The position numbers and the translations under genes are program-made. The notes below the pieces were generated by a model. The model did no database searches, was not told where the DNA came from, and saw only the letters and a program-made list of their open reading frames with translations. From Platerodrilus igneus (taxonomy: Eukaryota > Arthropoda > Insecta > Coleoptera > Lycidae), in contig JARFIW010000885.1 of assembly GCA_036346225.1 (NCBI GenBank), positions 1,240,001-1,304,000 of the forward strand: a stretch of 64,000 nucleotides of DNA, given 5' to 3'. Below, piece by piece: positions 12,105 through 23,225 of this stretch. Within the stretch, counting starts at the first letter, position 1. Each line of letters starts with the position of its first letter.

Positions 12105-13390
12105 AGTAGGGTAGCTAAGCCGATTTGGCAACAGAGATCCACAGCAAGATATGTATACGTCGATTCGAGAACAATATGAACAGCTAAGCCGCTTTGGGAA
12201 ACAAAACGTGCAGCAAGATTTGTATACGCCGCTTTGAGAACAAAATTGTCTTTGTGTGTAAATTTGTTGCGTCAGGGGGTTTTTAGGTCTTTGGGGTGTG
12301 CGTTCGGCGGGGTCGTTAGATTTTTGTCGTGGGGTGGTGCGCGTGCGTTGGGGTGGAGATATTTTCTTAAGAAATTTTTTTAGCAGCGTTCCCGACGTTA
12401 AATATTAAATATTAAATTTTAAAAAAATGTCGTGTGTGTAGAAAATGGAGTTTACGTGTTGGTTCGTATTTTTCTGGGTAGGTTAAGCTAAAAATTAAAA
12501 CGCCGCGGTGAAGAATTTTTTAATATTAGGCAAACGCGTGCAAGTGGTAAAGAGTGTTTTAGCTCTCCTCATAAGCTGCGTTTTGTACAAAGTAGCAAAT
12601 AAAATTAAGAAAATATACGAAATGTTATATGATGGAGGTCATTTTAAACGTTTGCAGGTAAAATCTTGTAAAAAAGAAGTCGTTCACTTCTCGCAATTTC
12701 AATGTCACGATAAAATACTAAGAATTTGCATGCAGTCGAATATAACCTCGTGTTTTTTATTTGGTAATATATATGTAAATCACGTCGACATTCGACTTTG
12801 AATATAATGTATTTAATTAACATAAGGTGTGTTGCAAAAACATTTCAAGACAGGTATGTCGTATATTTCCTTTTAGTTACATCATCCCAAAATAATTTAT
12901 ACAAGTACACTGAACTTGCAGTCGGATCTAACATATAATCTTTTAATTATACCCGTATGAATTTAAAATATATGCAAATTATACCACCTTTCATCACGAT
13001 TTATTTGACTCTCAAATTATTTGATTTGATCTTATATCAAGGCTTATGTATTAACTTTTACAACTCAAGGTGTAGCATCAAGGTTTTTACGTCACTCTCA
13101 AACTATAGAACTTAATAAAAATAGCTTTCCTTAGCACCAATATCATTTAGAAAATATGTGTTTCATTAACATATACTTTATCCCTATAGTAGGGGATAAA
13201 GAATACTACTATAGTAAGCCTGCTTATCGTAAAAGGCGATTAAAAGGCGCAGCAAGGGGCAGCAGCCTTGCTGGCTAAAAGATATTGGAGGAGGGTCGGT
13301 TGGTCTCGGGCGATCCTCAATAATTTACAAGCTTGTTGGGGTTGGCCGTGACGGATACGGCTTTTTGCTATAATCTTTAAAAACTGCGTT

Positions 13391-14318
13391 GTGGAAAGAT
13401 ATGGGAGCCTACCACAATATTTCCCAGGTGTGCGTGGCCTAAAACACGAAATACATATGATGGAGAGCTCACAAGTAAAATTCTTGTCCGGAGGTAAAAT
13501 ACTCCCTCATTCGGATCTCCGGGAGGGGGTACTTGGGGCTCGTCATCATAAGAATATAAAACAACAGTTCGATTTAGTGATAGGGATTTGGAATGTAAGG
13601 TCATTACTCAGAGTAGATAAGTTAACGAATTTATTAGTCGAAATGAGAAAGGAAAAGCTGGACATTTTAGGTATTAGTGAGGTGAGATGGCCAGATAGTA
13701 ATGACTTTTGGAAAGATAATTATAGAATAATTACAACTTCTTCAACTAACGGACAGGCAGGCGTAGGAATAGTGTTAGGTAAAAGATTAGGGCATAAAGT
13801 TAAAGAGTACTTACAGTTTAGTGATAGAATAATTATGGTTAGGTTGAGTACAAAACCCACAGACACTGTTTTAGAACAGGTTTACATGCCAACAACTCAG
13901 TACGAGGATGAGGAAGTAGAAAAAGGTATACGAGGATATAAATAGTATAGTGAGAAAAGTAAAAGGAGATGAGAATTTAATAGTTATGGGCGATTTTAAT
14001 GCGTCAGTGGGAGAAGGTAGTGAGGGAAAAATGGTAGGAAAATTTGGGTATGGCAGACGAAATGATAGAGGAGAAAGATTAGTTGAGTTTTGCCAGGAGC
14101 ATAGATTAGTAACTGTAAACACCCTATTCGAACAACATGTTAGGAGAAGATATACCTGGAAAGCCCCAGGTGATAGGGCTAGATACCAAATCGATTATAT
14201 TTTAGTTAAACAAAGATTTAGAAACCAAGTTAAAAACTGTCGTAGTTATCCTGGGGCTGACATAGATAGCGATCATAACTTAGTTAAAATGAAGTGTAAA
14301 CTAAAATTTAAAAATTGA
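13391..14318 (+). pseudogene. RTE-like LINE endonuclease domain (APE type)
   Basis: Motifs in order: IGIWNVRSLLRVDKL (the Asn of the NVR motif), LDILGISEVRWPDS (catalytic Glu), AGVGIVLGKRLG, VYMPTTQYEDEEV, then after a frameshift at about 13946 VMGDFNASVGEG (Asp and Asn), RYTWKAPGDRARYQIDYILV and DIDSDHNLV (final Asp-His). These are the residues of apurinic-type endonucleases that nick target DNA for priming. The style is that of RTE elements, whose endonuclease gave rise to mammalian CFDP2-like sequences. The nested start near 13391 encodes about 60 residues before the domain. Confidence 0.9.
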
Positions 14319-16404
14319 GAAAGGTTAAAAGAGAGGGATGGGATCTAGGTAAGTTTAATGATAGTAGGGTAAAAGAGGAATATAAACAAGTATTAGATAA
14401 TAAGAGCAAAGAGATAGCTGTAGGAGGGAACGTAGAAAATAGATGGAAAGAAATAAAACAGAATGTAAATGATACAGCAATACAGACTATAGGTAAGAAA
14501 AAAATAGAAGCGAGAAAACCGTGGGTAACAAAGGAGATATTAGATTTAATAGAGAATAGAAGAAAGCTTAAACCTTTCAGAGAAGTGGATAGTGAAAGTA
14601 AGCAAAAATATAATACAGTTAAAAATAAGATAGTACATGAGTGTAGAAAAGCTAGAAATAAATGGACGGAGGAGAATTGTAAGGGAATACAAGATGATTT
14701 GAGAGTAGGTAAGACAGACAGGGCTTACAGAGCAGTTAAAAAGTTTTTCGGGGAAAATAGGAAAAAATATAATGGTATTAGAGACGAGAATAATGAGCTT
14801 CTAATAAATAAAGTTGAGGTAGCTGATAGATGGAAAAGATATTTAGAAGATTTATATAAGGGAGACGATATGGATGAGTTAGAGAATGACCAAGACGAGG
14901 ATGTAGAAATAGGGTTCTCAATATTAAGAGAGGAATTTGATAGAGCTGTTCGGAATCTTAAATTAAATAAAGCGCCAGGGATAGACGATATTCCCGCAGA
15001 ATTAATAAAATATGCAAGTCAGAAAACTTTAGACAGATTATATGAACTAGTGAATGTAATATATGACACAGGTGAGGTTCCAATAGATTTCGAAAAAAAT
15101 ATTATTATCCCAATCCCAAAAAAGTCAGGAGCTGATAGGTGTGAGAATTTTAGAACGGTTAGTTTAACTTCTCATGCTTCCAAAATACTAACAATAATAA
15201 TTAAAAATAGAGTAGAAGCTTTGACTGAGAATTATTTAGGCGAAGACCAATATGGTTTTCGTAAAGACGGAGGGACTAGAGAACCGATACTAATGATTAG
15301 GGTAATTATCGAAAAAAGGTTACAAAAAAATAAAGACTCATTTCGCGTTTGTAGATTTAGAAAAAGCATTTGATAGGGTTAATTGGATTGTTATGTTCAG
15401 GGTTTTGCAAAAAATAGGAATCTCATAGGGATAGAAAAATTATTTACAGTCTATATAAAAACCAAAGCGTAGTAATTAGATTTGATGAAATAGATAAGGA
15501 AGCTAAGATTAGAAATGGTGTTAGGCAGGGTTGTATACTGTCTCCCTTGATTTTTAATGTTTATATTGAGGAAGCTTTAAACTTAGCCAGAGAGAGAAAA
15601 GAGATAGGTATTAGTGTACAGGGACAGAAAATAGACATGTTACGTTTTGCAGATGATATAGCCATTATAGCAGAGTCTAGAAAAGAGCTAGGAGAGTTTT
15701 TAAATATTTTAGATGAGATACTACGGAGTAACTATAGTATGAGAATTAACTCAGTAAAGACAAAGATAATGACAAGTGAGTTACAGCCTAGTTCTAAACC
15801 AAAATTAAAAATAGGTAATACCGAGTTAGAGGAGGTAGATGAATTTTGCTATTTAGGTAGTATAATTACAAAGGATGGACGTAGCAGAAGGGATATAGTA
15901 GCTAGAATAGCTCAAGCTAGAAAAATGATACTAAAAAAGAAAAACTTACTAATAGCTAATAGTATTAGTTTAGATAATAGAAAAAGTTTCTTAAAGTCGT
16001 ACGTATGGAGCGTTCTACTATACGGTAGTGAGACTTGGACAATTAAAGAAGTAGATAAGAAAAAGATAGAAGCTTTTGAAACTTGGTGTTATAGGAGAAT
16101 GTTAAAGATTAGTTGGACAGATAGAGTAACAAACGAGGAAGTTTATAGAAGGATAGGTGAGGATCCCTGTATGTGGAAACAATTGAAGGTCAGGAGAGAT
16201 AGAATGATAGGGCAGCATTTAAGACATGAGGGACTATTTAGTAAAGTCTTAGATTATAGACTACCAAATAAAAATAGAGTAGGAAGGCCTAGACAAAGCT
16301 ATATTAGTCAAATTATTAGAGATTTAGGTTGTGAAGGCTATGTAGACCTTTTTAGACTAGCTCAGAATAGAAAAGAATTTAGAGCTGCGTCAAACCGACT
16401 TTAA
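14315..16404 (+). pseudogene. RTE-like LINE reverse transcriptase and C-terminal domain
   Basis: The linker helices are KEILDLIENRRKLKPF. The RT begins LKLNKAPGIDDIPAELIKYA (about 14960), then FRTVSLTSHASKIL, QYGFRKDGGTREPI and, after a frameshift at about 15360, LEKAFDRVNW. The catalytic box is FADDIAI (about 15645). After the thumb comes KTKIMTSELQ, LGSIITKDGRSRRDI, WCYRRMLKISWTDRVTNEEV and GRPRQSYISQIIRDLG, ending AASNRL-stop. The breaks near 15360-15546 remove the GVRQGC region from the main frame, though NGVRQGCILSPLIFNVYIEEA is legible across frames. Confidence 0.9.
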
Positions 16405-16409
16405 GTAAG

Positions 16410-16832
16410 TTTGAAAACAAAACAAAAAAAAAATAAAAATCAGTTAACTAAATGTCACCAGGACATAACGCACATTTAGTTAGCGGTCTGGCATGTTGGC
16501 AGCGATTCGTTGCTTAAGCCTGACCATAACATATAATTTAACACTTTTCCTTTTTGAAGCCAGGTTATATTTCGTTTCCTTATAAATGGTAATCATGTAA
16601 ACATGTTAGATTTCTTTAACAACCATCAGGTTGCTAATATCTATGTAGAGTCAGCTGGATAGGAAAAAGATAGAAGGATATAGGAAGACCTAGACCAAAC
16701 TATATTAGTCAAATTATTAGAAATTTAGGTTGTGAAGGGTATGTAGAGCTTTTTAGATTAGCACAGATTAGAAAAGAAGTTAGAGCTGCGTCAAACCGAC
16801 CTTAAGTAAGGTCGAAAACAAAATGATGATGA
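16410..16832 (+). repeat. Duplicated LINE 3' end with a 240-bp intervening insert
   Basis: 16680-16832 repeats the last 150 bp of the LINE (GGAAGACCTAGACCAAACTATATTAGTC onwards is a variant of 16280-16410). Between them is a stretch with the inverted motif AACTAAATG...CATTTAGTT (about 16446-16481) that is found nowhere else in the window. The flanking duplication encloses both copies, so they arrived together or the second arose after insertion. Confidence 0.7.
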
Positions 16833-16913
16833 TAACATATACTTATTTATTAAATATTTCCTACCAAAATTTATTCAAAAAATTTAAAAGTTCTTTATTT
16901 TCATTTTCATATA

Positions 16914-18257
16914 GGTAAAATCACCACTTTGCTATGCTTTCGGCTACCTAGTTCCGGCTACTTTTCCAAGGTCGTTGTGACGTCATAGCCTTTTATAAAT
17001 TTAGAGCAATGTAATACTATTCTAAAATTCTAAAAAGAGTCTTTCTTACTAACCACAAATACATACAGCTTGTAGAACGCGGATGTATCCAAGTCAGTCC
17101 ATCGTCACATAAAATAACCTTTTAATCCTTTCCTCTTTCTCTAATAAGATGTTCTTTGTCTAACACATCTTTGTATTGTTCGCGTATTGTCGCAGTGTCT
17201 TCTATTTAGTCCAACTTTCGCCTTTTTGCATGCATTTCCTCTAATTCCAGCTGTCTTTTTCTTCCACTTACAGCGTATGGCGTGCATAATTGGGCAATTT
17301 CCTGCAGCGTCAACGGAGAGAGTTTACTGTGTATTTACGCGTTGTCGTACAACCTCTGGGCGAATGTTAGGCGTACTTATCAACCCCGATACCGAAATGA
17401 TTATTTCTTTTGGAATTGTAGAATATGGTGTTACAGATTGTGTAAAATATGTTACCTGCTTTAATGTAGCACTTGTGTAAGATTTTTATTTTATCTTGGC
17501 TGTCTTCCTACTCTACTATCTCCAAATAATTTACAGGTAAATAGTTAAAACTAAAAGCTGAAAGCACATACTTTATCAATTTTTCCCTTTTCTCTGGTTT
17601 TTCTGACAACTTAATTTGCAAGCCCGTCAATTTCTTTGTATTGCCGTTCCCCCAATACATGTACTGTAGCAGGTTATTATACACTAAACAGCAGCTATTT
17701 TGAAGCTTGTCCGATAACTTACTCCACATTTTAGCGATACCGAGTACATTGGCACCTTTAGGAAGTATAACTTACTATCTTCCAATAAGGTTAAACAGTC
17801 TTTTAAGGGATTATACACCCGTTCCGCACTGACAGCTTCCAATTGTACAGTTTTATATTGTCGCTTCCAATTGCGTAATACCGTGTTCTTTGGTCAAAGT
17901 AGACGCGAATGTTGCTCTTAAATGTGCATCTGGACAACGTAAATATTCTAGTATATAATTTCCAAGTTGTTTATTAACACCAGGATTTGTTATCTGACAC
18001 ACAAATTTGTTGTATATTTTAATTCTTGCATTGGTTGTTAGCCATGTTAAACAATCGATTTTATATTAAAATTAAGTTTAAATGGCTCCATGCTTGGCAT
18101 TAAATATTTTTAAATTTTGTTATGTATAATGCCAGAATAAAAATTTTAGAATAGTATTACATTGTTCTTTATTTATAAAAGGCTATGACGTCACAACGAC
18201 CTTGGAAAAGTAGCCGAAACTAGGTAGCCGAGAGCATAGCGAAGTGGTGATTTTACC
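16914..18257 (-). mobile_element. 1.34-kb terminal-inverted-repeat element of unrecognised family
   Basis: About 125-bp inverted repeats (16906-17033 and 18140-18265) are some 94% identical and share GTAAAATCACCACTT at the outer ends and CGTTGTGACGTCATAGCC inside. TATA flanks GG...CC on both sides (16910-16913 and 18258-18261), a possible 4-bp duplication, although the inverted-repeat identity runs a few bases beyond. Inside is one decayed gene on the minus strand. It lies in the Polinton left arm. The size suggests a non-autonomous or shrunken derivative of a larger element. Confidence 0.7.
17100..18100 (-). pseudogene. Unrecognised gene inside the 1.34-kb TIR element
   Basis: From ATG at 18100 (minus) about 80 residues are open, with [38 protein letters not shown] and [10 protein letters not shown]. 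After a break near 17870 it continues VYNPLKDCL, MWSKLSDKLQNSC and the well-kept 73-aa stretch 17729-17508 (LQYMYWGNGNTKKLTGLQIKL, KREKLIKYVLSAF). Traces in shifted frames end in a charged helical region (about 17280-17100). I do not recognise the family. The pattern of an aromatic/basic N-terminal domain and a LEAT motif hints at a nucleic-acid-acting protein, but no function is assigned. At least three frame breaks are present. Confidence 0.5.
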
Positions 18258-19430
18258 TATATGAAGAATTTTGTTATGTTAAGTAAAAACGTGCAGGTGG
18301 TAAAGAATTTTTTAGCTTTCCTCAAAAGCTGTATTTTGTATGAAGTAGCGAATAACATTTAGAAAATATACGAAATGTGATATAATGGATCTAATTATAA
18401 AGTCTGCATGTAAAATCTTGTAAAAACATGTTGTTCACGATTTCATTACCAAGATAAAATAACAAGAATTCGCAGTCGAATATAACCTCGTGTTTTTTTA
18501 TTGAAATTATAGCTCTCTGGTAATATATATGCAAATCATTCAACTTTTAATATAATGGATTTAATTAACATAAGGTGTGTTTGCAAAAACATGTTAAGAC
18601 TATTTTCTTCTTGGTATGCAAATTATACCACCTTTCATCACGATTTATTTGACTCTCAAATAAAAAAATTAATTTGATCTTATATCAAGGTGTTCTTGCT
18701 TACATTTAGCAATTTCAATATATATTTAATATGTGTGTGTATATGTAAAAAACATGTTAAGACAGGTCACTCGTTATTTTATTCATGATTGCATCACCAA
18801 AATAATTTATACAACCACACTAAACTCGTACCCGGATCTATATAACCTTTAAATGTATGCAAATAATGTCGTTATTTAAAACGTGGTGAAGAATTTGGAT
18901 GGGGATGTACTCATTCTCAAATGCGGAATGGTACTCCATAAGGCGTTCTGAACGGAGGCTTTGCACGCATTAGGTGATTGAATACTTCGGAGATTTTAGG
19001 TTAAGCAAAAACATGCACGTGTTGAAGAATCTCCGAGAATTTCAAAAATTATTTTTGTATTAAATATATAATATTAAAAGAAACACAATATTTTAATGTT
19101 TTATTTACAAAACTTACATTCTTTAATTGTCCCTATCTTTTGTAGGTGGCGGTAGCAGATTCTTATTTGAATAAAATATAGATAAGACTTCCACATTAAG
19201 AAAAATGTATCTTAGTTAAATGTACGGGATTTTATTAATTATAGTTTAGTAAAGTGCATGGTAGTTAATGACCCCGAGGTTGTGATATTTATAACAACAT
19301 ACCGATATATGTAAATTATATATGGAAACTGCATAACTTCAAATCATTTTAGCATAATTGTTAATTACCAAAATTCATAATTTCTACTTCCGTTAAAAAC
19401 ACATTAAGTAAGTAAGTTTATACATACCGA

Positions 19431-20230
19431 TAATACAATGGTAAAAATTCTTCTACAACACATTAAGCAGCTTATTTATATTTGCTACCTTAAACAACTA
19501 TGCGGAGTGCATATAAATGTCAGAGAAAGATTTCTTATCGTTCCCTTCCAATCTTAAAATTTATATCGTCAATAAAATAATAAACAGATTACTAATAATT
19601 GGTCGTCAATGGAACTAAAACAACATATACAAAATGTGTACAAATTAAAAGACCACTTATTAATTAATCATGTCTGTAAATTCCTTTAAAGATTTGATAT
19701 TCATAGGTAGTAACAATGTTGGTGCTATATATATAAACGACTTTTTATGAGCATAGTTTAAATTAAAATAACACCGAAATTTATGTAAATTTAAAAGTTC
19801 TGGTTTATAGTTGGTTGATCTTTGGAAAATAAATTTTATGAAACTTAGGTTTAAGAAATGAATCATTTTACAGGTGGGATTAAATAAAAATGTACTACTT
19901 TGATGATAAAAACCTATGCAATGCATTTTATGTTTACACAACTATAACATACTTTAAAATTTAATACCTCGGTAGTAGAATATAATTTTTTAATTGTATT
20001 ATTGTAACATAAAGTTTGCATAAAAAATGCAAAATACATATCCGTTAAGAGGAATTTTTCAATATGATACTTACAGATTCGTTAGTAAGTTTTACAATTA
20101 AACTTATTTCAAGACATTTTTTGAAACACATCTTACTAGTCCCAAGGAATATGTATGTATGTAGGTATAAAATATACAAATAAAAACACTACTTAATGTA
20201 AACATTATTCTTTATTAAAAATGAATAATT
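19431..20230. other. AT-rich stretch between Polinton left arm and gene block
   Basis: There is no convincing gene. The 93-aa open stretch at 19941-19660 (minus) has low-complexity composition and no recognisable motif, and I do not call it. Confidence 0.4.
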
Positions 20231-20239
20231 GGTTATATG

Positions 20240-20645
20240 TGCAAACCAGTTTTTGAGTACAATTACATCTGTGGTTGCGCAATTGAATGACGAATGTCGT
20301 GTGGTATGCTAGAAACACTTGTGTGAATTGGTGTAATACTTTAATTTATGTAGAGGAGTACACCCTAAATCTTCTAGGTTAATAACATTTAGGTGTGGAA
20401 ATTCATTGTAAATTGCCATCATCTCAAGATATACCGTGAAAGTTTCTGCTTAACCATACCTTTTGGTATTTGAAGCGAGCTGATAGACAGTTCCAAGAAT
20501 ATGGTGGTTTCAGCACATATGTTATTGCAACTCCATTCGATAGGGATAGTTGTAAAACAGCCATTTCTTTAAACACAAAGTTATTATGTGCAATTTTAAA
20601 CCTTTGAACGTCGACAACTAATGGACCATTAATTTTAGACTTCAC
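20240..20645 (-). pseudogene. Conserved unassigned Polinton-side ORF, frameshifted
   Basis: ATG at 20645 (minus): PLVVDVQRFKIAHNNFVFKE, then a KPPYSWNCLSARFKYQKVWL and LSRNFHGIS stretch, a TGA in place of a probable Trp codon at about 20425, then DDGNLQ and, after a +1 shift, YNEFPHLNVINLEDLG. The VVDVQ-FK...KE and PP..W/F patterns recall a short ORF found in many insect genomes in high copy, but I cannot name its function. It begins inside the end of the capsid gene (11-bp overlap at 20635-20645), which suggests it belongs to the same Polinton transcription unit. Confidence 0.5.
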
Positions 20646-21841
20646 TCACAATACTGGTTGCAGGATTGTAGCGGACCAAACGATCGTGTAGAATGAGGCA
20701 GTACGCTGTAGCGTGAGCTTTAAGCGCTTCTTTCATTTGAAATTCTAATCGTACGTCAACCGCTCCCACTTTCACTATTTCGTTTTGATGGGAACAGTCG
20801 ATGACTACAAGTGGAGCGTGCGTTTGAAATTCATTGGGTGTTAATATCGGCTCGCTGATACCTCCGTAGTACGATTGTTGAAACTGTGCATACATCTCAT
20901 ATAGTATAGAATAGCGATTGGTATCGAAATCAATGTTAAGATTATCGTAAGGATACATAGATGAACCCAGATGTAATTTCATATTGGTCAACTTACAGTG
21001 GTCGAACTGACTGCGCCCCTTTTTGCGCGATGTATCGGTTTGAAAGCAGACAATAACAAAACGTGGTTTCTCCACTTGAGAAGCCGTCTTCACGGCCCAC
21101 GTATGCGTGTGTGTTGTATGTAATTCTGGATATTCGTGTAGTTCCCAACTGCGAAAGCTTATGTCTATGGTGGCATTGCGTTGAATATGTTTGAGTAGTT
21201 TTAAGCGCTCTGCATCTGCAGCGGTTATATGTGGAATCCGCCATGATATATGTGTAATAGTAATTTTGATTGACTCTTTGGTATCAGAATTCGATATAGC
21301 TGCATCGTCAGCACTACTTCTAATAAGAATAAGCTCCTGTTTGATATTCAAAAGAATTTTCGGTAGTCCTCCGCAAATCCTAAAACCATGCGCAAGGGAA
21401 TGCATACGTTGAAATGACCATTAGCATCAACGAGATCAAGCTTATCGATGGGGACCAACCGGCGTTTCTAAAGCGACGACTTTCGCTATAATCGTAGGAT
21501 AGGAAATTTTTAATAGTCGTAGTTATACCTGGATTACGAACGCGGTCAATAGTCTTTCCACCAAGTTCATAACGAATTTCATCAAATAAAAATAAAACTC
21601 CGTTGTTGACAAAATCGGCTGTAGGCGAAACGCCACCATCTGACTTATTCATTGTACCCTCAATATAAATTACGCTGTCCCATGGTAGTGTATAGACATC
21701 TTCGTTTTCTATTGGAATCCGTATAACATCGTTCTTCTCATACGTGGTATTGGAGTACGGAGTATGCATATGTTTGTCGGCATTGACGATGGTTGTATCA
21801 AATATAGCACGTTGCGTAACATTTAAAATATTACTATCCAT
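20635..21841 (-). pseudogene. MCP: Polinton major capsid protein (double jelly-roll type), frameshifted
   Basis: Two overlapping frames (21841-21380 and 21405-20635, minus) together give about 400 residues, near the size of Polinton capsid proteins. The N-terminal part has DVIRIPIENEDVYTLP and VNNGVLFLFDEIRYELGGK, and the C-terminal part has KLHLGSSMYPYDNLNIDF, FQTHAPLVVIDCSHQNE and GAVDVRLEFQMKEALKA. These are conserved positions of the family that forms the hexameric capsomers of Polintons and related adeno-like viruses. The frame changes near 21390-21430, so no intact product is expected here. It follows a 49-aa ORF by 1 bp in a tightly packed gene block. Confidence 0.82.
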
Positions 21842-21842
21842 T

Positions 21843-21992
21843 TTAACTATGTAGCACTTTGAGTCCTAATGTTTGCAGAAATTTAACGTTTTCCGGTGTT
21901 AATCGGTGCACTGGTGTCTTGTAACTGGTAAAGGTGCTGACAATGCGTCTATTAATAGGTTTTGGTGGTTTATGCTCATAGCGCAAAACCAT
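21843..21992 (-). CDS. 49-aa Polinton ORF between the two capsid genes
   Basis: ATG at 21992 (minus) to TAA at 21843. It encodes a basic protein rich in Pro and Leu with PVHRLTPENVKFLQTLGLKV at its C-terminal half. It starts 3 bp after the stop of the minor capsid gene and stops 1 bp before the start of the major capsid gene. This tight packing and the intact frame argue that it is real. I do not know its role; a small virion or assembly factor is possible but is inference. Confidence 0.6.
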   Translation of the reverse strand: MVLRYEHKPPKPINRRIVSTFTSYKTPVHRLTPENVKFLQTLGLKVLHS

Positions 21993-21995
21993 TGT

Positions 21996-22721
21996 TTAAA
22001 GACGCTTTAGATAAAGTCTAATCGTGATGGTTTCCCGACGAAAAGTGATGAGATTACCGTTTTGATCAACTATTTTAACAATGATGCGATCGATGATTCG
22101 TGTATTAAGTGGCATATAGGTGACGTTCACGGGGTTTTCAATAATCTTGTACCCTGCAGCAACTGCAGGAAAGAATTGATGCAAAATGTGTACAGGTTTG
22201 CTATTCCGATACGATCCGACCACAAGATTACATTCAATACATATTGAATTGATTGGAAAGACTTGTGCCGGATAGTCCGAAATAGCAGTAGTGAGAGCTG
22301 GTAGTTTACGTTTCTCAAAATCCAGCAACGAAGCAAGTGAATTTGGTTGTGTAAAATCCACTATACCTGATGCTTTGATTTCTGTATGTAAACTGTTATT
22401 ATTGGCTCGAATATCAATAAGATAACGTTTGGATGAAGTGCGTTCACGGGGATCGTTCAGATTACATCGTACGAACTTATTAATATCTGCCACTTCATAA
22501 GTTCCTTCTGGTAAAGTAAGCACGATGTCATCAATGTAAAATTTATTCTTCGCTTCCGTTACATTGGGAATTGAAAAATATGTATCAAAGTTTGTAAGAC
22601 CAATAACGTATTCATGGTCATCATCGAGAACAATTGGTGGGTTGATGATTGCGGTGAGCGTAGATTCAGTTCCAGTTAAAGTAAATGTGTACATGTTCGG
22701 TGGTTGACGATAAACTAACAA
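21996..22721 (-). CDS. mCP: Polinton minor capsid (penton, single jelly-roll) protein
   Basis: An intact 241-aa frame beginning MLVYRQPPNMYTFTLTG. Next come PIVLDDDHEYVIGLTNFDTY and FYIDDIVLTLPEGTYEV. The C-terminal part has CNLVVGSYRNSKPVHILHQF and NVTYMPLNTRIIDRIIV, and ends GNLITFRRETITIRLYLKRL. The closing phrase of the type 'vDqnGnli.FR.E.itirLhL' is characteristic of Polinton penton-like proteins, which form capsid vertices. The length fits the family. It lies between protease and major capsid genes as in other Polintons. This is one of the best-preserved genes of the element. Confidence 0.85.
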   Translation of the reverse strand: MLVYRQPPNMYTFTLTGTESTLTAIINPPIVLDDDHEYVIGLTNFDTYFSIPNVTEAKNKFYIDDIVLTLPEGTYEVADINKFVRCNLNDPRERTSSKRYLIDIRANNNSLHTEIKASGIVDFTQPNSLASLLDFEKRKLPALTTAISDYPAQVFPINSICIECNLVVGSYRNSKPVHILHQFFPAVAAGYKIIENPVNVTYMPLNTRIIDRIIVKIVDQNGNLITFRRETITIRLYLKRL

Positions 22722-22853
22722 CTAGTCGTATTCGTAGTTGGGATGGGGTAATAAAAAGCAAATTCCTGAATCACTTGCAATATATGGTTTTAATTAAACA
22801 CTTTTATACAAAACAGTTAAAAATACACTAAAATCAAATAATATATAACGTTG

Positions 22854-23225
22854 TTAGAAACTTAACGGAGGACTATTTTGCAGTAAAAATTTCAATACGA
22901 AGTGTCCACAGGTAACAGTGTTAAGCGGTTGAAATTGTTCATAATTATAATAGAGAGTGCATGGTCCTGATGAGGTTAAGTATTTGACAAGTTCCCTCGG
23001 AGGTCGTAAATTACCAATGCTATCATAATAGACTGCCCTTGAACCATCTTTTTTGTACGCGGTCCAATGAGTTCCCACACCACGTGTAGTATCATGATTA
23101 AGAATACCACATTCTCGCCAACGAATTGTGTTTGGAAGTGAATTGCGCATGAATATTCCACGAAAGTGGGATATTGGTAAACGTTTTATGTATTTGTTCA
23201 AGTCAACATTGGTCAACGCTCGCAT
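22854..23225 (-). CDS. PRO: Polinton cysteine protease (adenain-like maturation protease)
   Basis: I choose the ATG at 23225 (MRALTNVDLNKYI), because upstream in-frame codons overlap the small basic ORF in another frame. The 123-aa product has the fold markers of adenoviral-type C5 proteases: a His in GTHWTAYKKDG, an acidic partner in YYDSIGNL, a Gln in EQFQPLN, and the nucleophile Cys in TVTCGHFVLKFL. It would cleave capsid precursors during virion maturation. The frame is open to the stop. The alternative longer start at 23291 would add 22 low-complexity residues encoded within the previous gene. Confidence 0.85.
   Translation of the reverse strand: MRALTNVDLNKYIKRLPISHFRGIFMRNSLPNTIRWRECGILNHDTTRGVGTHWTAYKKDGSRAVYYDSIGNLRPPRELVKYLTSSGPCTLYYNYEQFQPLNTVTCGHFVLKFLLQNSPPLSF

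Larger units (their letters stand above)
13179..16832 (+). mobile_element. RTE-like non-LTR retrotransposon inserted in the Polinton arm
   Basis: It is flanked by a 12-bp duplication TAACATATACTT (13167-13178 and 16833-16844). About 210 bp of 5' leader precede an endonuclease-RT frame, and the 3' end is a short (ATGATG)n tail. A second partial copy of the 3' end (16660-16832) follows the first one (ending about 16410), separated by about 240 bp of unrelated sequence. The frame has at least three breaks (13946, 14316, 15374), so it is not active. Confidence 0.9.
12105..19430. repeat. Left inverted arm of the Polinton (with two nested insertions)
   Basis: 12105-12830 is the near-exact inverse of 31660-32322. 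Later blocks (18270-19075 and about 19250-19390) are the inverse of about 31620-30760 and about 29950-29530. The arm holds a diverged partial duplication of itself: about 12500-13160 resembles 18270-18700. The LINE (13179-16832) and the TIR element (16914-18257) are insertions in the arm. The small ORF at 12508-12801 is repeated on the other arm (31990-31754) and is part of the repeat rather than a known gene. Confidence 0.8.

Noticed and set aside
12508..12801. 97-aa frame repeated on the other arm (31990-31754)
   Set aside because: Its conservation follows from the Polinton inverted arms. It has low-complexity composition, and frames differ between arms, so I treat it as repeat sequence.
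17187..17480. 97-aa plus-strand frame in the TIR element
   Set aside because: Lies opposite the decayed minus-strand gene and has no motif of its own; shadow frame.
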